Shown here one piece after another: positions 35,041 through 43,622 of a DNA stretch of 64,000 nt; position 1 is the first letter of the stretch, and each line of letters starts with the position of its first letter. The translations under genes were made by a program, and so were the position numbers. Origin of the DNA: Silanimonas sp021297925 (GTDB lineage Bacteria > Pseudomonadota > Gammaproteobacteria > Xanthomonadales > Xanthomonadaceae); contig JAPZTL010000004.1 in assembly GCA_027532825.1 (NCBI GenBank), positions 310,001 through 374,000 on the forward strand, given 5' to 3'. Below the pieces are notes generated by a model. It was not told where the DNA came from and did not search any database. It was given only the letters and a program-made list of their open reading frames with translations.

Positions 35041-36101
35041 GCGGGGCGTTCCGGCGCGAAGCGGCCGCCGATGATGCGCGGTTCCGGCTCCAGCGCCACG
35101 CCGAAGCGGCCTTCCACCGAGCCGGCGATGCGCCCGGCCAGCGCCAGAAGCTGCGCGCCCGTGGCGCGGCCGTGGTTGACCAGCACGAGGGCATGCTGCG
35201 GCGCCACGCCGGCATCGTCCTCGCGGAAGCCTTTCCATCCCGCCTGTTCGATCAGCCATGCTGCGGACAGCTTCCGCGTGCCGGAGCCATCGCCGGGGAA
35301 GACGGGCAGCGCCGGATGCGCCGCCTTCAGCGACTCCGCCACGGCCGCGTCGACGATCGGGTTCTTGAAGAAGCTGCCGGCGTTGCCGAGCACCGCCGGG
35401 TTCGGCAGCTTGCGCGTGCGCAGGCGGCTGATCGCCTCGGCCACCTGGCGGTGGGTCGGCGACGCGTCCACGCCCATGGCCGCCAGCTCGTCCTCCACGC
35501 CGGCATAGCCCGTCTGCACGGCGCGGCGTTTCGGCAGCCGGAAGCGCACCTCGGTGATGATCGATTCGTCGGGCGAACGCTTGAAGGCGCTGTCGCGGTA
35601 TCCGAACCGGCAGTCCTCGCGCTCGAACTCGCGCAGGCGGAGCGTCTCGCGGTCGACGGCCTGCACCGACTCGATGAACTCGCCCACCTCGACGCCATAG
35701 GCGCCGATGTTCTGGATCGGGCAGGCCCCAACGGTGCCCGGGATCAGGGAAAGGTTCTCCAGCCCGCAGAGCCCGCGGCCCAGCGTCCACTGCACGAGGT
35801 CGTTCCAGCCCACGCCGGCATCGGCGGCGACCAGGGTGGACGCTTCGTCCTCCCCGATGGTCGCGATCCGGGCCCGCGTCAGGCACAGCGTCAGGCCGGG
35901 GACGTCCCCGGCCAGCAGCACGTTGCTGCCCTCGCCAAGGACGAGGATCGGCGCGAACTGCAGCCAGGGTTCCGAGAGCAGACGGGGCAGCGCAAGCGGG
36001 TCCGCGACGTCGGCGAGCAGCTCGGCCCGAGCCTCGACGCGGAAGGTGTTCCGCCCCGCCAGGGACACGCCCCCGGCGATGCGGTAACCCGGGTCGGTCA
36101 T
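35037..36101 (-). CDS. murB: UDP-N-acetylenolpyruvoylglucosamine reductase
   Basis: MurB reduces UDP-GlcNAc-enolpyruvate to UDP-MurNAc with NADPH and FAD in peptidoglycan synthesis. The 354-residue product is a type I MurB: ILVLGEGSNVLLA and IPGTVGACPIQNIGAYG bind FAD, FGYRDSAFKR lies in the substrate region, and GNAGSFFKNP carries the catalytic Ser. The start codon overlaps the pyrD stop (ATGA) and its stop overlaps the transporter start, so all three form one operon. Confidence 0.96.
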   Translation of the reverse strand: MTDPGYRIAGGVSLAGRNTFRVEARAELLADVADPLALPRLLSEPWLQFAPILVLGEGSNVLLAGDVPGLTLCLTRARIATIGEDEASTLVAADAGVGWNDLVQWTLGRGLCGLENLSLIPGTVGACPIQNIGAYGVEVGEFIESVQAVDRETLRLREFEREDCRFGYRDSAFKRSPDESIITEVRFRLPKRRAVQTGYAGVEDELAAMGVDASPTHRQVAEAISRLRTRKLPNPAVLGNAGSFFKNPIVDAAVAESLKAAHPALPVFPGDGSGTRKLSAAWLIEQAGWKGFREDDAGVAPQHALVLVNHGRATGAQLLALAGRIAGSVEGRFGVALEPEPRIIGGRFAPERPA

Positions 36102-37147
36102 TGGCGCACGCCGTCGCGGCGGTGGCGCAGCGCCTCGACGCACTCCGCGACCAGCGCCGGGCCCCGGTAGACGAGGCCGGTATAGAACTGCACGAGGTCG
36201 GCTCCGGCGGTGGCCTTGCCGGCCGCATCGGCGCCCGAGAGGATGCCGCCGACGCCGACCAGGGGGATGTGGGCCGGCAGCCGGGACCGCAGCCGACGCA
36301 GGACCGTCGTGGACTTGCCGTACAGGGGTCGCCCGGAGAGCCCGCCCTGCTCGTGCGCGAGGGGATGGCCCTCGATCGCGAGGCGGTCGATCGTCGTGTT
36401 GCCGCAGATGACGCCGTCGATGCCGAGTTCGCCCAGCACGCGCGCCGAGGCATCGATGTCGCCTTCGCTCAGGTCCGGCGCGATCTTCACCAGCAGCGGC
36501 ACCCGGCGCCCGTGCTGCCCGGCGAGGCGCTCGCGGGCGTCCAGCAGGCCGGACACCAGCGCGCGCAGCGCGTTCTCCTCCTGCAGTTCGCGCAGGCCGG
36601 CGGTGTTCGGGGAGGAGATGTTGACCGTGACATAATCGGCGAGCGGGTACACGCGGCCGAGGCCGAGCAGGTAGTCGGACAGCGCCTGCTCGTTCGGTGT
36701 GTCCTTGTTCTTGCCGATGTTGATGCCCAGCACCGTGTCGCCGCCGACCCGCTTCAACTTCGAGGCCTCGACGTTGCGGACCAGTGCGTCGACGCCTTCG
36801 TTGTTGAAGCCCAGCCGGTTGATCACGGCCTGGTGCTCCGGCAGGCGGAACATCCGCGGTTTCGGGTTGCCGGGCTGGGGGCGGGGCGTGGTCGTTCCGA
36901 TCTCGATGAAACCGAAGCCGAGCGCCGCCAGCGCGTCGATGCAGGCCCCGTTCTTGTCCAATCCCGCGGCCAGACCGACCGGGTTCTGGAACACCAGACC
37001 GAGCGCCCGCGTCGGAAGGGGGGCGGGCCGATGGGCGATCAGCGGGTTCAGGCCGCTCCGCCACGCCGCGTCGAGCCCCTTCAGCGCCAGATCGTGGGCC
37101 TGTTCCGCGTCGAGCCGGAACAGGAGGGAACGGGCAAGTCCGTACAT
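36098..37147 (-). CDS. pyrD: Dihydroorotate dehydrogenase (quinone), class 2
   Basis: PyrD oxidises dihydroorotate to orotate in pyrimidine synthesis, passing electrons to membrane quinone. The 349-residue product has the class 2 N-terminal membrane-associating helices (YGLARSLLFRLDAEQAHDLAL). The FMN barrel includes NPVGLAAGLDKNG and GFIEIGTTTPRPQPGNPKPR, and the catalytic Ser is in VNISSPNTAGLR. The terminal phosphate-binding GVGGILSG and YTGLVYRGPAL are present. The open frame extends to 37243 but ATG 37147 matches the family start. Confidence 0.96.
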   Translation of the reverse strand: MYGLARSLLFRLDAEQAHDLALKGLDAAWRSGLNPLIAHRPAPLPTRALGLVFQNPVGLAAGLDKNGACIDALAALGFGFIEIGTTTPRPQPGNPKPRMFRLPEHQAVINRLGFNNEGVDALVRNVEASKLKRVGGDTVLGINIGKNKDTPNEQALSDYLLGLGRVYPLADYVTVNISSPNTAGLRELQEENALRALVSGLLDARERLAGQHGRRVPLLVKIAPDLSEGDIDASARVLGELGIDGVICGNTTIDRLAIEGHPLAHEQGGLSGRPLYGKSTTVLRRLRSRLPAHIPLVGVGGILSGADAAGKATAGADLVQFYTGLVYRGPALVAECVEALRHRRDGVRQ

Positions 37148-37169
37148 GGGGCCGAGGGAATCTCCGGGA

Positions 37170-37463
37170 TCAATGGATCGTGGCGGCCCAGGCGAAGAGG
37201 GCCGCCAGGCCGCCGAAGAACGCGAGGACGATGATGATCGCAAGCAGCGTGGACGCGAGCATCGTGTAGCCGAGCACGAGTCCCGCCACGGCGAACCCGT
37301 CGCCGTCGAGCGCGTCGGGCTCCCTGCGGATCTCGGCCCGCGCGAGATGGCCGGTGACGATGGCCAAAAGCGACCCGAGCCAGGGCATCAGGGTCCAGCC
37401 GAGGAGTCCGGCCACCAGGCTGGTGATGGCCATCGCGGAGAGCGTGCGGTTCGGCGCGTTCAT
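37170..37463 (-). CDS. Small DUF4190-type membrane protein
   Basis: A 97-residue protein with two strongly hydrophobic segments (SLVAGLLGWTLMPWLGSLLA and a second near residues 58-90). Between them lies the DUF4190-like loop GHLARAEIRREPDALDGDGFAVAGLVLGY in part. The family is of unknown function. Its start overlaps the stop of the upstream secreted protein by four bases and it precedes pyrD by 22 bases, so it may be on the same transcript as pyrD-murB. Confidence 0.8.
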   Translation of the reverse strand: MNAPNRTLSAMAITSLVAGLLGWTLMPWLGSLLAIVTGHLARAEIRREPDALDGDGFAVAGLVLGYTMLASTLLAIIIVLAFFGGLAALFAWAATIH

Positions 37464-38038
37464 TGGCTCTGGGCGGTCCGTGCGGGCGCGTCGTCGCGCG
37501 TGGGGATGCGGTCGCCGAGCCGCGCGACGAAGGCCGACATCACGTAAGGCTCGGCCTGCAGCAGCGTTTCCGTGCCCCCGTCGGCGAAGACCAGGGTCGC
37601 CCGGTAGAGGCGGTTCGGCTGGGTCCCGAACATCCAGGCGCTGCAGGGCTCGCCGCGGGCGATCGGGCAGGGCGGGGCCTGCAGCACGAAGCGGCTCCGG
37701 CGGAAACCGGCGCCCGGGAGATCCTCCGGGACGATGGCCTCGGCGAGCAGCACGGGGCCGGGCAGCGTCACGTCCTCGACCCGGACCCGCACCGGCTGGT
37801 TCCCGCCCTTGAAGAGGAAATCGAACCGGTCGGTGATCGTCGGGGCCGCCGCCGTGTCGGTGGAGAAGCCGGCCGACTCGAAGATGGCGCGTTCCGTCTC
37901 GGCGCGACCGGGAATGCCGTCCTTGAGGGAGAGGACGAAGCGCGTTCCGTCGCCGGTGGTGAACTCCTGCTCGGCCCCGAGCACCGTCCCGGTGCTTCCC
38001 AAGGCCAGCAGCATCGCCAGCAGACCCGCACGTCGCAT
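37460..38038 (-). CDS. Secreted protein of unknown function
   Basis: A 192-residue protein with a signal peptide (MRRAGLLAMLLALGSTGTVLG, cleavage before AEQEF). The mature part is beta rich, with a possible disulfide between the Cys residues in APPCPIARGEPCSAW. An ATG at 38044 is in frame, but the ribosome site AAGGGG lies only one base from it and seven bases before the ATG at 38038, which decides for the latter. The stop overlaps the start of the DUF4190 gene. I do not recognise the family. Confidence 0.75.
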   Translation of the reverse strand: MRRAGLLAMLLALGSTGTVLGAEQEFTTGDGTRFVLSLKDGIPGRAETERAIFESAGFSTDTAAAPTITDRFDFLFKGGNQPVRVRVEDVTLPGPVLLAEAIVPEDLPGAGFRRSRFVLQAPPCPIARGEPCSAWMFGTQPNRLYRATLVFADGGTETLLQAEPYVMSAFVARLGDRIPTRDDAPARTAQSQ

Positions 38039-38088
38039 TGTCATTCCCCTTATCGTTCGTCATCCGGCCCAAGTCTAGGCCCGGCGGT

Positions 38089-39621
38089 TTAGAGCTCGAA
38101 CTTGATGCCCTGGGCCAGCGGCAGCGAATCCGAGTAGTTGATGGTGTTGGTCTGACGACGCATGTAGGCACGCCAGGAGTCCGAGCCGGATTCGCGGCCG
38201 CCGCCGGTTTCCTTCTCGCCGCCGAAGGCGCCGCCGATCTCGGCGCCCGAGGTGCCGATGTTGACGTTGGCGATGCCGCAGTCCGAACCGGCCGCCGACA
38301 GGAACGCTTCGGCCGCCTTCAGGTTCTGCGTGAAAATCGCCGAGGACAGGCCCTGCGGCACGGCGTTCTGCATGGCGATGGCCTCGTCCAGCGTCTTGAA
38401 CGGCATGGCGTAGAGGATCGGGGCGAAGGTCTCGGTCTGCACGGCTTCGGCCGAGTTGGCCACGCCGGTGATCAGGGTCGGCAGCACGAAGTTGCCCGGG
38501 CGGTCGAGCGCCGCGCCGCCGCTGCGGACCACGCCGCCGGCGGCCTTGGCCTTCTCGATGGCCGACAGGAAGGCCGCGACCGCGCCCTTGTCGTTCAGCG
38601 GCCCCATCAGCGTGCCTTCGGCGTTCGGGTCGCCGATCTTGCCCTCGACCTGCTTGTAGGCCGTGACCAGCTTGGCGATGACGTCGTCGAAGATCGACTC
38701 GTGCACGAACAGGCGGCGCGTCGTGGTGCAGCGCTGGCCGGCGGTGCCGACGGCGCCGAAGACGATGGCCGGGATGGCCAGCTTCAGGTCGGCCGTCTGG
38801 TCGACGATGATCGCGTTGTTGCCGCCCAGCTCCAGCAGCGACTTGCCCATGCGGCGGGCGACGCGCTCGCCGACCTGGCGGCCGATCTTGGTCGATCCGG
38901 TGAAGCTCACCAGCGCGATGTCGTGGTCGTCGACGAAGTTCTGCGCCAGCTCGGTGCCGGCGTCGTTGAACAGGAAGAACAGGTCGGGGAAGCCGCCGGC
39001 GCGCAGGGCATCGTTGCAGATCTTCATCGAGGCCACGGCGCAGAACGGGGTCTTCGGCGAGGGCTTCCAGATCGTGATGTTGCCGCAGATGGCGGCGATG
39101 AAGCTGTTCCAGGCCCACACGGCGACAGGGAAGTTGAAGGCGCTGATGACGCCGACGAGGCCCAGCGGGTGCCACTGCTCGTACATGCGGTGGCCGGGGC
39201 GCTCCGAATGCATGGTCAGGCCGTAGAGCTGGCGCGACAGGCCGACCGCGAACTCGCCGATGTCGATCATCTCCTGCACTTCGCCGTCGCCTTCGGCCTT
39301 GATCTTGCCCATCTCGAGCGAGACCAACGCACCCAAAGCGGACTTGTGCTGGCGCAGGGCTTCGGCGCACAGGCGGATGGCCTCGCCACGCTTCGGCGCC
39401 GGGGTGGTGCGCCAGATCGCGGCGGCGGCCTTCGCGCGTTCCTTGATCTTGGCGTAGTCGGCGTCCGACGACGCGTAGACCTTGCCCAGCACCTCGCCGG
39501 TGGCCGGGTTCACCGGCTCGAGCACGCCGGCGTCGCGCGTGGCGGACCACTCGCCGTGGCCGAGGTAGGTGCCGGATTCGTGGTCGGTGAGGCCGAGGGC
39601 GGCGAGGACGGGGTGCGTCAT
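38089..39621 (-). CDS. ALDH7-type aldehyde dehydrogenase (alpha-aminoadipic semialdehyde dehydrogenase-like)
   Basis: A 510-residue enzyme with catalytic Cys298 in AGQRCTTTRRL and Glu264 in LLELGGNNA. The C-terminal GAFGGEKETGGGRESGSD is the hallmark of ALDH7A1/AmaB enzymes, which oxidise piperideine-6-carboxylate (aminoadipic semialdehyde) in lysine breakdown. HPLGLVGVISAFNFPVAVWA is the expected cofactor-side helix region. No lysine-degradation partner is adjacent, so the substrate is inferred from family only. The ATG at 39621 is the first start fitting the family N-terminus. Confidence 0.92.
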   Translation of the reverse strand: MTHPVLAALGLTDHESGTYLGHGEWSATRDAGVLEPVNPATGEVLGKVYASSDADYAKIKERAKAAAAIWRTTPAPKRGEAIRLCAEALRQHKSALGALVSLEMGKIKAEGDGEVQEMIDIGEFAVGLSRQLYGLTMHSERPGHRMYEQWHPLGLVGVISAFNFPVAVWAWNSFIAAICGNITIWKPSPKTPFCAVASMKICNDALRAGGFPDLFFLFNDAGTELAQNFVDDHDIALVSFTGSTKIGRQVGERVARRMGKSLLELGGNNAIIVDQTADLKLAIPAIVFGAVGTAGQRCTTTRRLFVHESIFDDVIAKLVTAYKQVEGKIGDPNAEGTLMGPLNDKGAVAAFLSAIEKAKAAGGVVRSGGAALDRPGNFVLPTLITGVANSAEAVQTETFAPILYAMPFKTLDEAIAMQNAVPQGLSSAIFTQNLKAAEAFLSAAGSDCGIANVNIGTSGAEIGGAFGGEKETGGGRESGSDSWRAYMRRQTNTINYSDSLPLAQGIKFEL

Positions 39622-39711
39622 GGCGGTGTTCTTCGGAAGTGCGTGCATGCAGCACGTGGGTGGGCGGGCCCGCGCGCAAGGGCGGGTGATGGCGGACGCG
39701 TCCGCGCGAGA

Positions 39712-39788
39712 TGGCGTCCCCGACACGATTCGAACGTGCGACCTTCCCCTTAGGAGGGGGACGCTCTATCCAACTGAGCTACGGGGAC
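39712..39788 (-). tRNA. tRNA-Arg (anticodon CCT)
   Basis: A 77-base cloverleaf read on the minus strand, beginning GTCCCCGTAGCTCAGTTGG and ending in an encoded CCA. The acceptor stem is GTCCCCG/CGGGGAC. The anticodon loop CTCCTAA gives CCT, decoding AGG. The T loop reads TTCGAAT. It lies 97 bases downstream of tRNA-Ala on the same strand, beyond a strong terminator. Confidence 0.96.
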
Positions 39789-39849
39789 CGGACGCCCATT
39801 GTCGCAGACGGGGCCGGCCGCGCCCAAGCCGGAGGGCCCGGAGGGTGGA

Positions 39850-39879
39850 AAAGAAAAAGGGCCGGGAAGCTCCCGGCCC
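39850..39879 (-). terminator. Factor-independent terminator after tRNA-Ala
   Basis: A perfect 9-bp stem (39859-39867 with 39871-39879) and 3-base loop are followed on the minus strand by TTTTTCTTTT. It starts seven bases after the tRNA-Ala end, so tRNA-Arg beyond it probably depends on partial readthrough or its own promoter. Confidence 0.88.
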
Positions 39880-39885
39880 ATGCGT

Positions 39886-39961
<76 letters not shown>

Positions 39962-40018
39962 GCGCAGGCGCAGAAGTATAGGCACCCGGGCACGGCTTGC
40001 CAAGCCGAGCCGCGCCGT

Positions 40019-41101
40019 TCAGCCCAAGACTCGCCGGAGCGGGCCCTCGAGTACGTCCTGCCGCCAGCCGTCCAAGGCCCGGGGCCATTGGCCATCGGCG
40101 AGCAGGGCCTCGAGGTGCCTCCGGGCGCACAGCAGGCCATCGGGCAGGTCCAGGGCAGCCGCACGATCCGCCACGACGGCCTGCAGCGTCTTCAGGCGCT
40201 GGCGATCGGTCCGCTCGGTATCGGTGGCCAGCGGCATGGTGGCTTCATCGGCGTCCAGCGGGGCCTCGAGGAGCATGGCGATCTCGTCCTGCAGGCGCCG
40301 GGCCGAGCGTCCGCCCTCCAGCAGGGCCGCCAGGGCCTGGGCATTCGCCGGTGGTCGGCGTGCCAGGGCCAACGCGATGTCGTTGTCGAGCAGCCAGCGC
40401 TTCGGGAGGTCTTTCCGGCGAGCGGTGGCATCGCGCCAGCGCAGGAGGCGTCGCAGCCGGACTTGGCCCGCACGGTCGAGCTGGGCGGCGGGACGGAACG
40501 CGAGATGCGGCTGCGGGTCGTCACGCTCCTCCCGGGCGAGTTCGAGCATCCGATCCATGTCGGCGGCGGCGCGCTCGGCGTGGCCGCGCGCCGAGAGTCG
40601 CGCTTCCAGAGCCTCGGCCACGGCGTGCAGGTGGCGGACGTCGTCGGCGGCGTAGGCGAGCTGGCGCTCCGACAAGGGGCGTCGGAGCCAGTCCGAACGC
40701 GTCTCGGCTTTCTCGAGCGTCACGCCCAGCACCTGCTGCACCAGCGACTGGTAGCCCACGCCGGCCCCGAGGCCGGCGAAGGCGGCCGCGATCTGCGTGT
40801 CGAACAGGCGACGGGGCAGGACCCCGAGGGCGTGGCGGAAGGCGACGAGGTCCTCGCTCGCGCTGTGCATCAGGGCGTCCGCGGCGCCCACGACGGGGGC
40901 AAGGGCCTCGCGGACGCCGTCCGCGAGCGGATCCACGAGGACGATGCGGCCCCGGGCGTCGGCGATCTGCACCAGTGCGAGCTGCGGATACCACGTCCGC
41001 TCCCGCATGAACTCGGTATCGAGGGCCAGGGCCGCGCTGGCTTCGAAGGGGCCGGTCGCTTCGTGCAGGTCGGCGATGCTCTCGACGGGGATGTGGGACA
41101 T
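40019..41101 (-). CDS. rnd: Ribonuclease D (tRNA 3' processing exonuclease)
   Basis: RNase D trims tRNA precursors from the 3' end. The 360-residue product has the DEDDy exonuclease motifs DTEFMRE, HSASEDL and YAADDVRHL (Tyr-type motif III). The C-terminal half holds an HRDC domain (about residues 205-290). The frame is open upstream to 41128, but MSHIPVESIADL from ATG 41101 matches family starts. Two tRNA genes follow it directly on the same strand. It is divergent from the SUMF1 lipoprotein gene. Confidence 0.94.
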   Translation of the reverse strand: MSHIPVESIADLHEATGPFEASAALALDTEFMRERTWYPQLALVQIADARGRIVLVDPLADGVREALAPVVGAADALMHSASEDLVAFRHALGVLPRRLFDTQIAAAFAGLGAGVGYQSLVQQVLGVTLEKAETRSDWLRRPLSERQLAYAADDVRHLHAVAEALEARLSARGHAERAAADMDRMLELAREERDDPQPHLAFRPAAQLDRAGQVRLRRLLRWRDATARRKDLPKRWLLDNDIALALARRPPANAQALAALLEGGRSARRLQDEIAMLLEAPLDADEATMPLATDTERTDRQRLKTLQAVVADRAAALDLPDGLLCARRHLEALLADGQWPRALDGWRQDVLEGPLRRVLG

Positions 41102-41173
41102 GCCTGTCCTTGCAGGGGCGGGGGCCATAGCCTAACGTCTGCCGCGCGCTGCCCGCGCCCCACAGGCTTCCCC

Positions 41174-43021
41174 GTGCCGTCCCTCCGCGCCGCGCTCTTC
41201 ACCGCCCTGATGATCGCCTCGTTCCTGCTCGCCGCGTGCGGGCGTTCCGAGGTGGCGCCAGCGGACGCCTCGCCGGCGCCCTCGTCGACGCCGGACGATG
41301 CGGTCGTGGAGCCTGCCGCCGAACCGGTCGCGGCGGAACCGCAGGCCCGCTGGGCCCCGGCCCCCTTGCCCGCCCCCGCCACGGCGAAGGCCACGGCCGC
41401 ATTCCGGGAGTCCGCGGCCGAAGCCGAGGCCGCCGGTCGGTGGGTCGGCCAGGATCCGCCGGGTGCCCTCGACCTCCATCTCGCCCTGCTGGTTGCCGAC
41501 CCGACGGACGTCGATGCACTGGCGGGTCGCGAACGCGCCGTGGCCGCGCTCGGTGCCGCGTTCGAGGACGCCCGGCGGCGAGGCGATGCACCCGCCGCGG
41601 GCCGGACATCGGCGGTGCTGGCCGTCGTGGACCCCGACCGGGCGGCGGCGCGCGAGCGCGCGCGTGCCGATCTGGCGGCCGCGCTCGCGCTGGTGGAGAC
41701 CGGGCGCCTCCGGCTCGAGGCCGGTCAGTGGTTCGCGCCGAAAGGCCGAAGCGCCGTGGCCGCCTTCCGCGAGGCAGGTACGCGCGTGCCGGGCCTGCAG
41801 CCCGCCGCCGATGGGCTGGCCGCCGTCGAAACCGCCCTGCTGTCCCGCGCGGCCCGCGCGTCGGAGCGCGGGGAGTTCGACGACGCGGAGCAGGACCTGC
41901 GGCGTGCCGATCGCCTCCGACTCGATCCCGCGCGCGTGCAGGATGGTCGGGCCGCCCTGGCGAAGGCGAGAAGCGCGACCGCCGAGTCGGCGCTGGCCGA
42001 TGTCGACTCCGCGCTGCAGCGCCTCGACCTGCAGGCGGCCGCTCGCGCGCTGGCCCGCGCCGAGCGCACGGATCCGCAGTCCCCGGGCCTCGACGACGCG
42101 GCGCAGCGTCTGTCGCTGGCGAGGCGCTACGGGCATTTCCGCCCCTCGCAGCGTTTCTCGGACACCATCGCCGGCGGCGAGGCGGGGCCCGCCATGGTGG
42201 TCATGCCGCACGGCGGCTTCACCATGGGGGCCGTCCCCGGCGAGGACGGTGCGCGCGACAACGAAGGGCCGCCGCACCCGGTCGGGTTCGAGCGGGGCTT
42301 CGCGCTGGCCGTGCGCGAGACCACGGTCGCCGATTTCGCCCGCTTCGTCGCGGCCACCGGCTACGTGACCCGGGCGGAGCGCGAGGGGCGTTCCATGGTC
42401 TACGACGAGCGCGGTGGCGCGATGGTCGAACTCCGCGGGGCCCAGTGGCGGCGCGGCTTCGACGGTCGCAGTGCCGCCGGAAAGGACGACCCCGTGCTGC
42501 ACGTCGCCTTCGAGGACGCGATCGCCTATGCCGAGTGGTTGTCGGCTCGGGCCGGGCAGCGCTACCGCCTGCCGTCCGAGGCGGAGTTCGAGTACGCCCT
42601 CCGGGCGGGGGGCGAGGCCTCTTGGCCCTGGGGCGGCGCGGACGCGCCCGCCCGGGCGCCCGGCAACCTGACCGGCGATGGGGACCGATCGCCACAGGGC
42701 CGTCGTTGGGGACGCGCGATCCGCGGCTGGACGGACGGCGCGTGGGGCCCGGCCCCGGTCGCGAGCTATCCGGCCGAGGGCTTCGGAACCCACGACCTCA
42801 TCGGCAACGTGTCCGAGTGGGTCGAGGATTGCTGGCACGACGGCTACCGGCGCGCGCCCGACGACGGTCGCGCGTGGGTGAATCCGGGGTGTTCCGATCG
42901 CGTCGTCCGCGGCGGCTCCTGGGCCAGCACCCTCGACCAGGCGCGCTCGGCGTTCCGGCTGCAGGTCCCCGCGGACTTCACGTCGGCCCGGATCGGCTTC
43001 CGGGTCGCGCGCGACCTCTGA
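41174..43021 (+). CDS. SUMF1-domain (formylglycine-generating-like) lipoprotein
   Basis: A 615-residue lipoprotein with signal ending LLAAC (Cys22), start GTG 41174. Residues 30-75 are Pro/Ala rich. A long helical region (about 75-320) with A-rich repeats suggests TPR-like or coiled-coil structure. From about residue 338 a SUMF1/FGE fold follows: MVVMPHGGFTMG, REGRSMVYDERGG, HVAFEDAIAYAEWLS, YRLPSEAEFEYALR, NVSEWVEDCW and RGGSWASTLDQARSAFR. The active-site Cys pair expected in that last strand in sulfatase-activating enzymes is absent, so it is more likely a structural or ligand-binding domain. No sulfatase gene is nearby. Confidence 0.85.
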   Translation: MPSLRAALFTALMIASFLLAACGRSEVAPADASPAPSSTPDDAVVEPAAEPVAAEPQARWAPAPLPAPATAKATAAFRESAAEAEAAGRWVGQDPPGALDLHLALLVADPTDVDALAGRERAVAALGAAFEDARRRGDAPAAGRTSAVLAVVDPDRAAARERARADLAAALALVETGRLRLEAGQWFAPKGRSAVAAFREAGTRVPGLQPAADGLAAVETALLSRAARASERGEFDDAEQDLRRADRLRLDPARVQDGRAALAKARSATAESALADVDSALQRLDLQAAARALARAERTDPQSPGLDDAAQRLSLARRYGHFRPSQRFSDTIAGGEAGPAMVVMPHGGFTMGAVPGEDGARDNEGPPHPVGFERGFALAVRETTVADFARFVAATGYVTRAEREGRSMVYDERGGAMVELRGAQWRRGFDGRSAAGKDDPVLHVAFEDAIAYAEWLSARAGQRYRLPSEAEFEYALRAGGEASWPWGGADAPARAPGNLTGDGDRSPQGRRWGRAIRGWTDGAWGPAPVASYPAEGFGTHDLIGNVSEWVEDCWHDGYRRAPDDGRAWVNPGCSDRVVRGGSWASTLDQARSAFRLQVPADFTSARIGFRVARDL

Positions 43022-43030
43022 CCGGAGCGC

Positions 43031-43552
43031 TCAGGCCTTCGGCTTCTTGGCGGCCTTGCTGGCCGCCCGGCCCGCGCGCGGCGTGCCCCGCTTGCCCGGC
43101 GCCGTCCCGAGCGTGCCGCCCTTGAGCACGCCCTGCTGGAAGCTCTTCCAGAGTTCGAGGTTTCGCTCGGCGATCTGGTTGAGCATCGCGAAGGGGGAGG
43201 TGCTGATCAGGCCGCCGAGCTGCTTGCGCAAGGTGTGCTGCTGCTCGAGGAAGACCTGCAGGCTTCGCTCGATGTAGCGGCTCATGAAGCCGTGCAGCGG
43301 GTCGCCGTAGAAGCGGATCATCAGCTGCAGCGAGGTCGCGGAGAGCATCGGCTGCCCCTCCTCCTCCCGTTCCGCGATGATCTGCAGCAGCACCAGCCGG
43401 GTGATGTCCTGGTCGCTGCGCGCGTCGCGCACCTCGAACTCTTCCCCGTCGAGCACCAGCTGGCGGACATCGTCCAGCGTCACGTAGCTGGAGATCCGGG
43501 TGTCGTAGAGGCGGCGGTTCGGGTACTTCTTGAGCAGTCGCGGGGCATCCAT
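43031..43552 (-). CDS. phaR: Polyhydroxyalkanoate synthesis repressor PhaR
   Basis: A 173-residue DNA-binding regulator of polyhydroxyalkanoate granule genes. The N-terminal PHB/PHA accumulation regulator domain reads RLLKKYPNRRLYDTRISSYV, followed by TLDDVRQLV and DITRLVLLQIIAERE. The C-terminus is a Lys/Ala-rich tail (SKAAKKPKA). The ATG at 43552 gives the standard start. No PHA synthase or phasin gene is in the window, so its targets are elsewhere. It ends 9 bases from the convergent SUMF1 gene. Confidence 0.92.
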   Translation of the reverse strand: MDAPRLLKKYPNRRLYDTRISSYVTLDDVRQLVLDGEEFEVRDARSDQDITRLVLLQIIAEREEEGQPMLSATSLQLMIRFYGDPLHGFMSRYIERSLQVFLEQQHTLRKQLGGLISTSPFAMLNQIAERNLELWKSFQQGVLKGGTLGTAPGKRGTPRAGRAASKAAKKPKA

Positions 43553-43622
43553 GGCGAGTCCGGGCGTGCGTTCGTGGAGGACAGGGTCGACCCAGTGGCG
43601 GATCACGGCAAGTGAACGCTTG

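Noticed and set aside
41174..43021. Sulfatase-activating formylglycine-generating enzyme
   Set aside because: The catalytic Cys residues are missing, a lipid anchor is present and no sulfatase is nearby.
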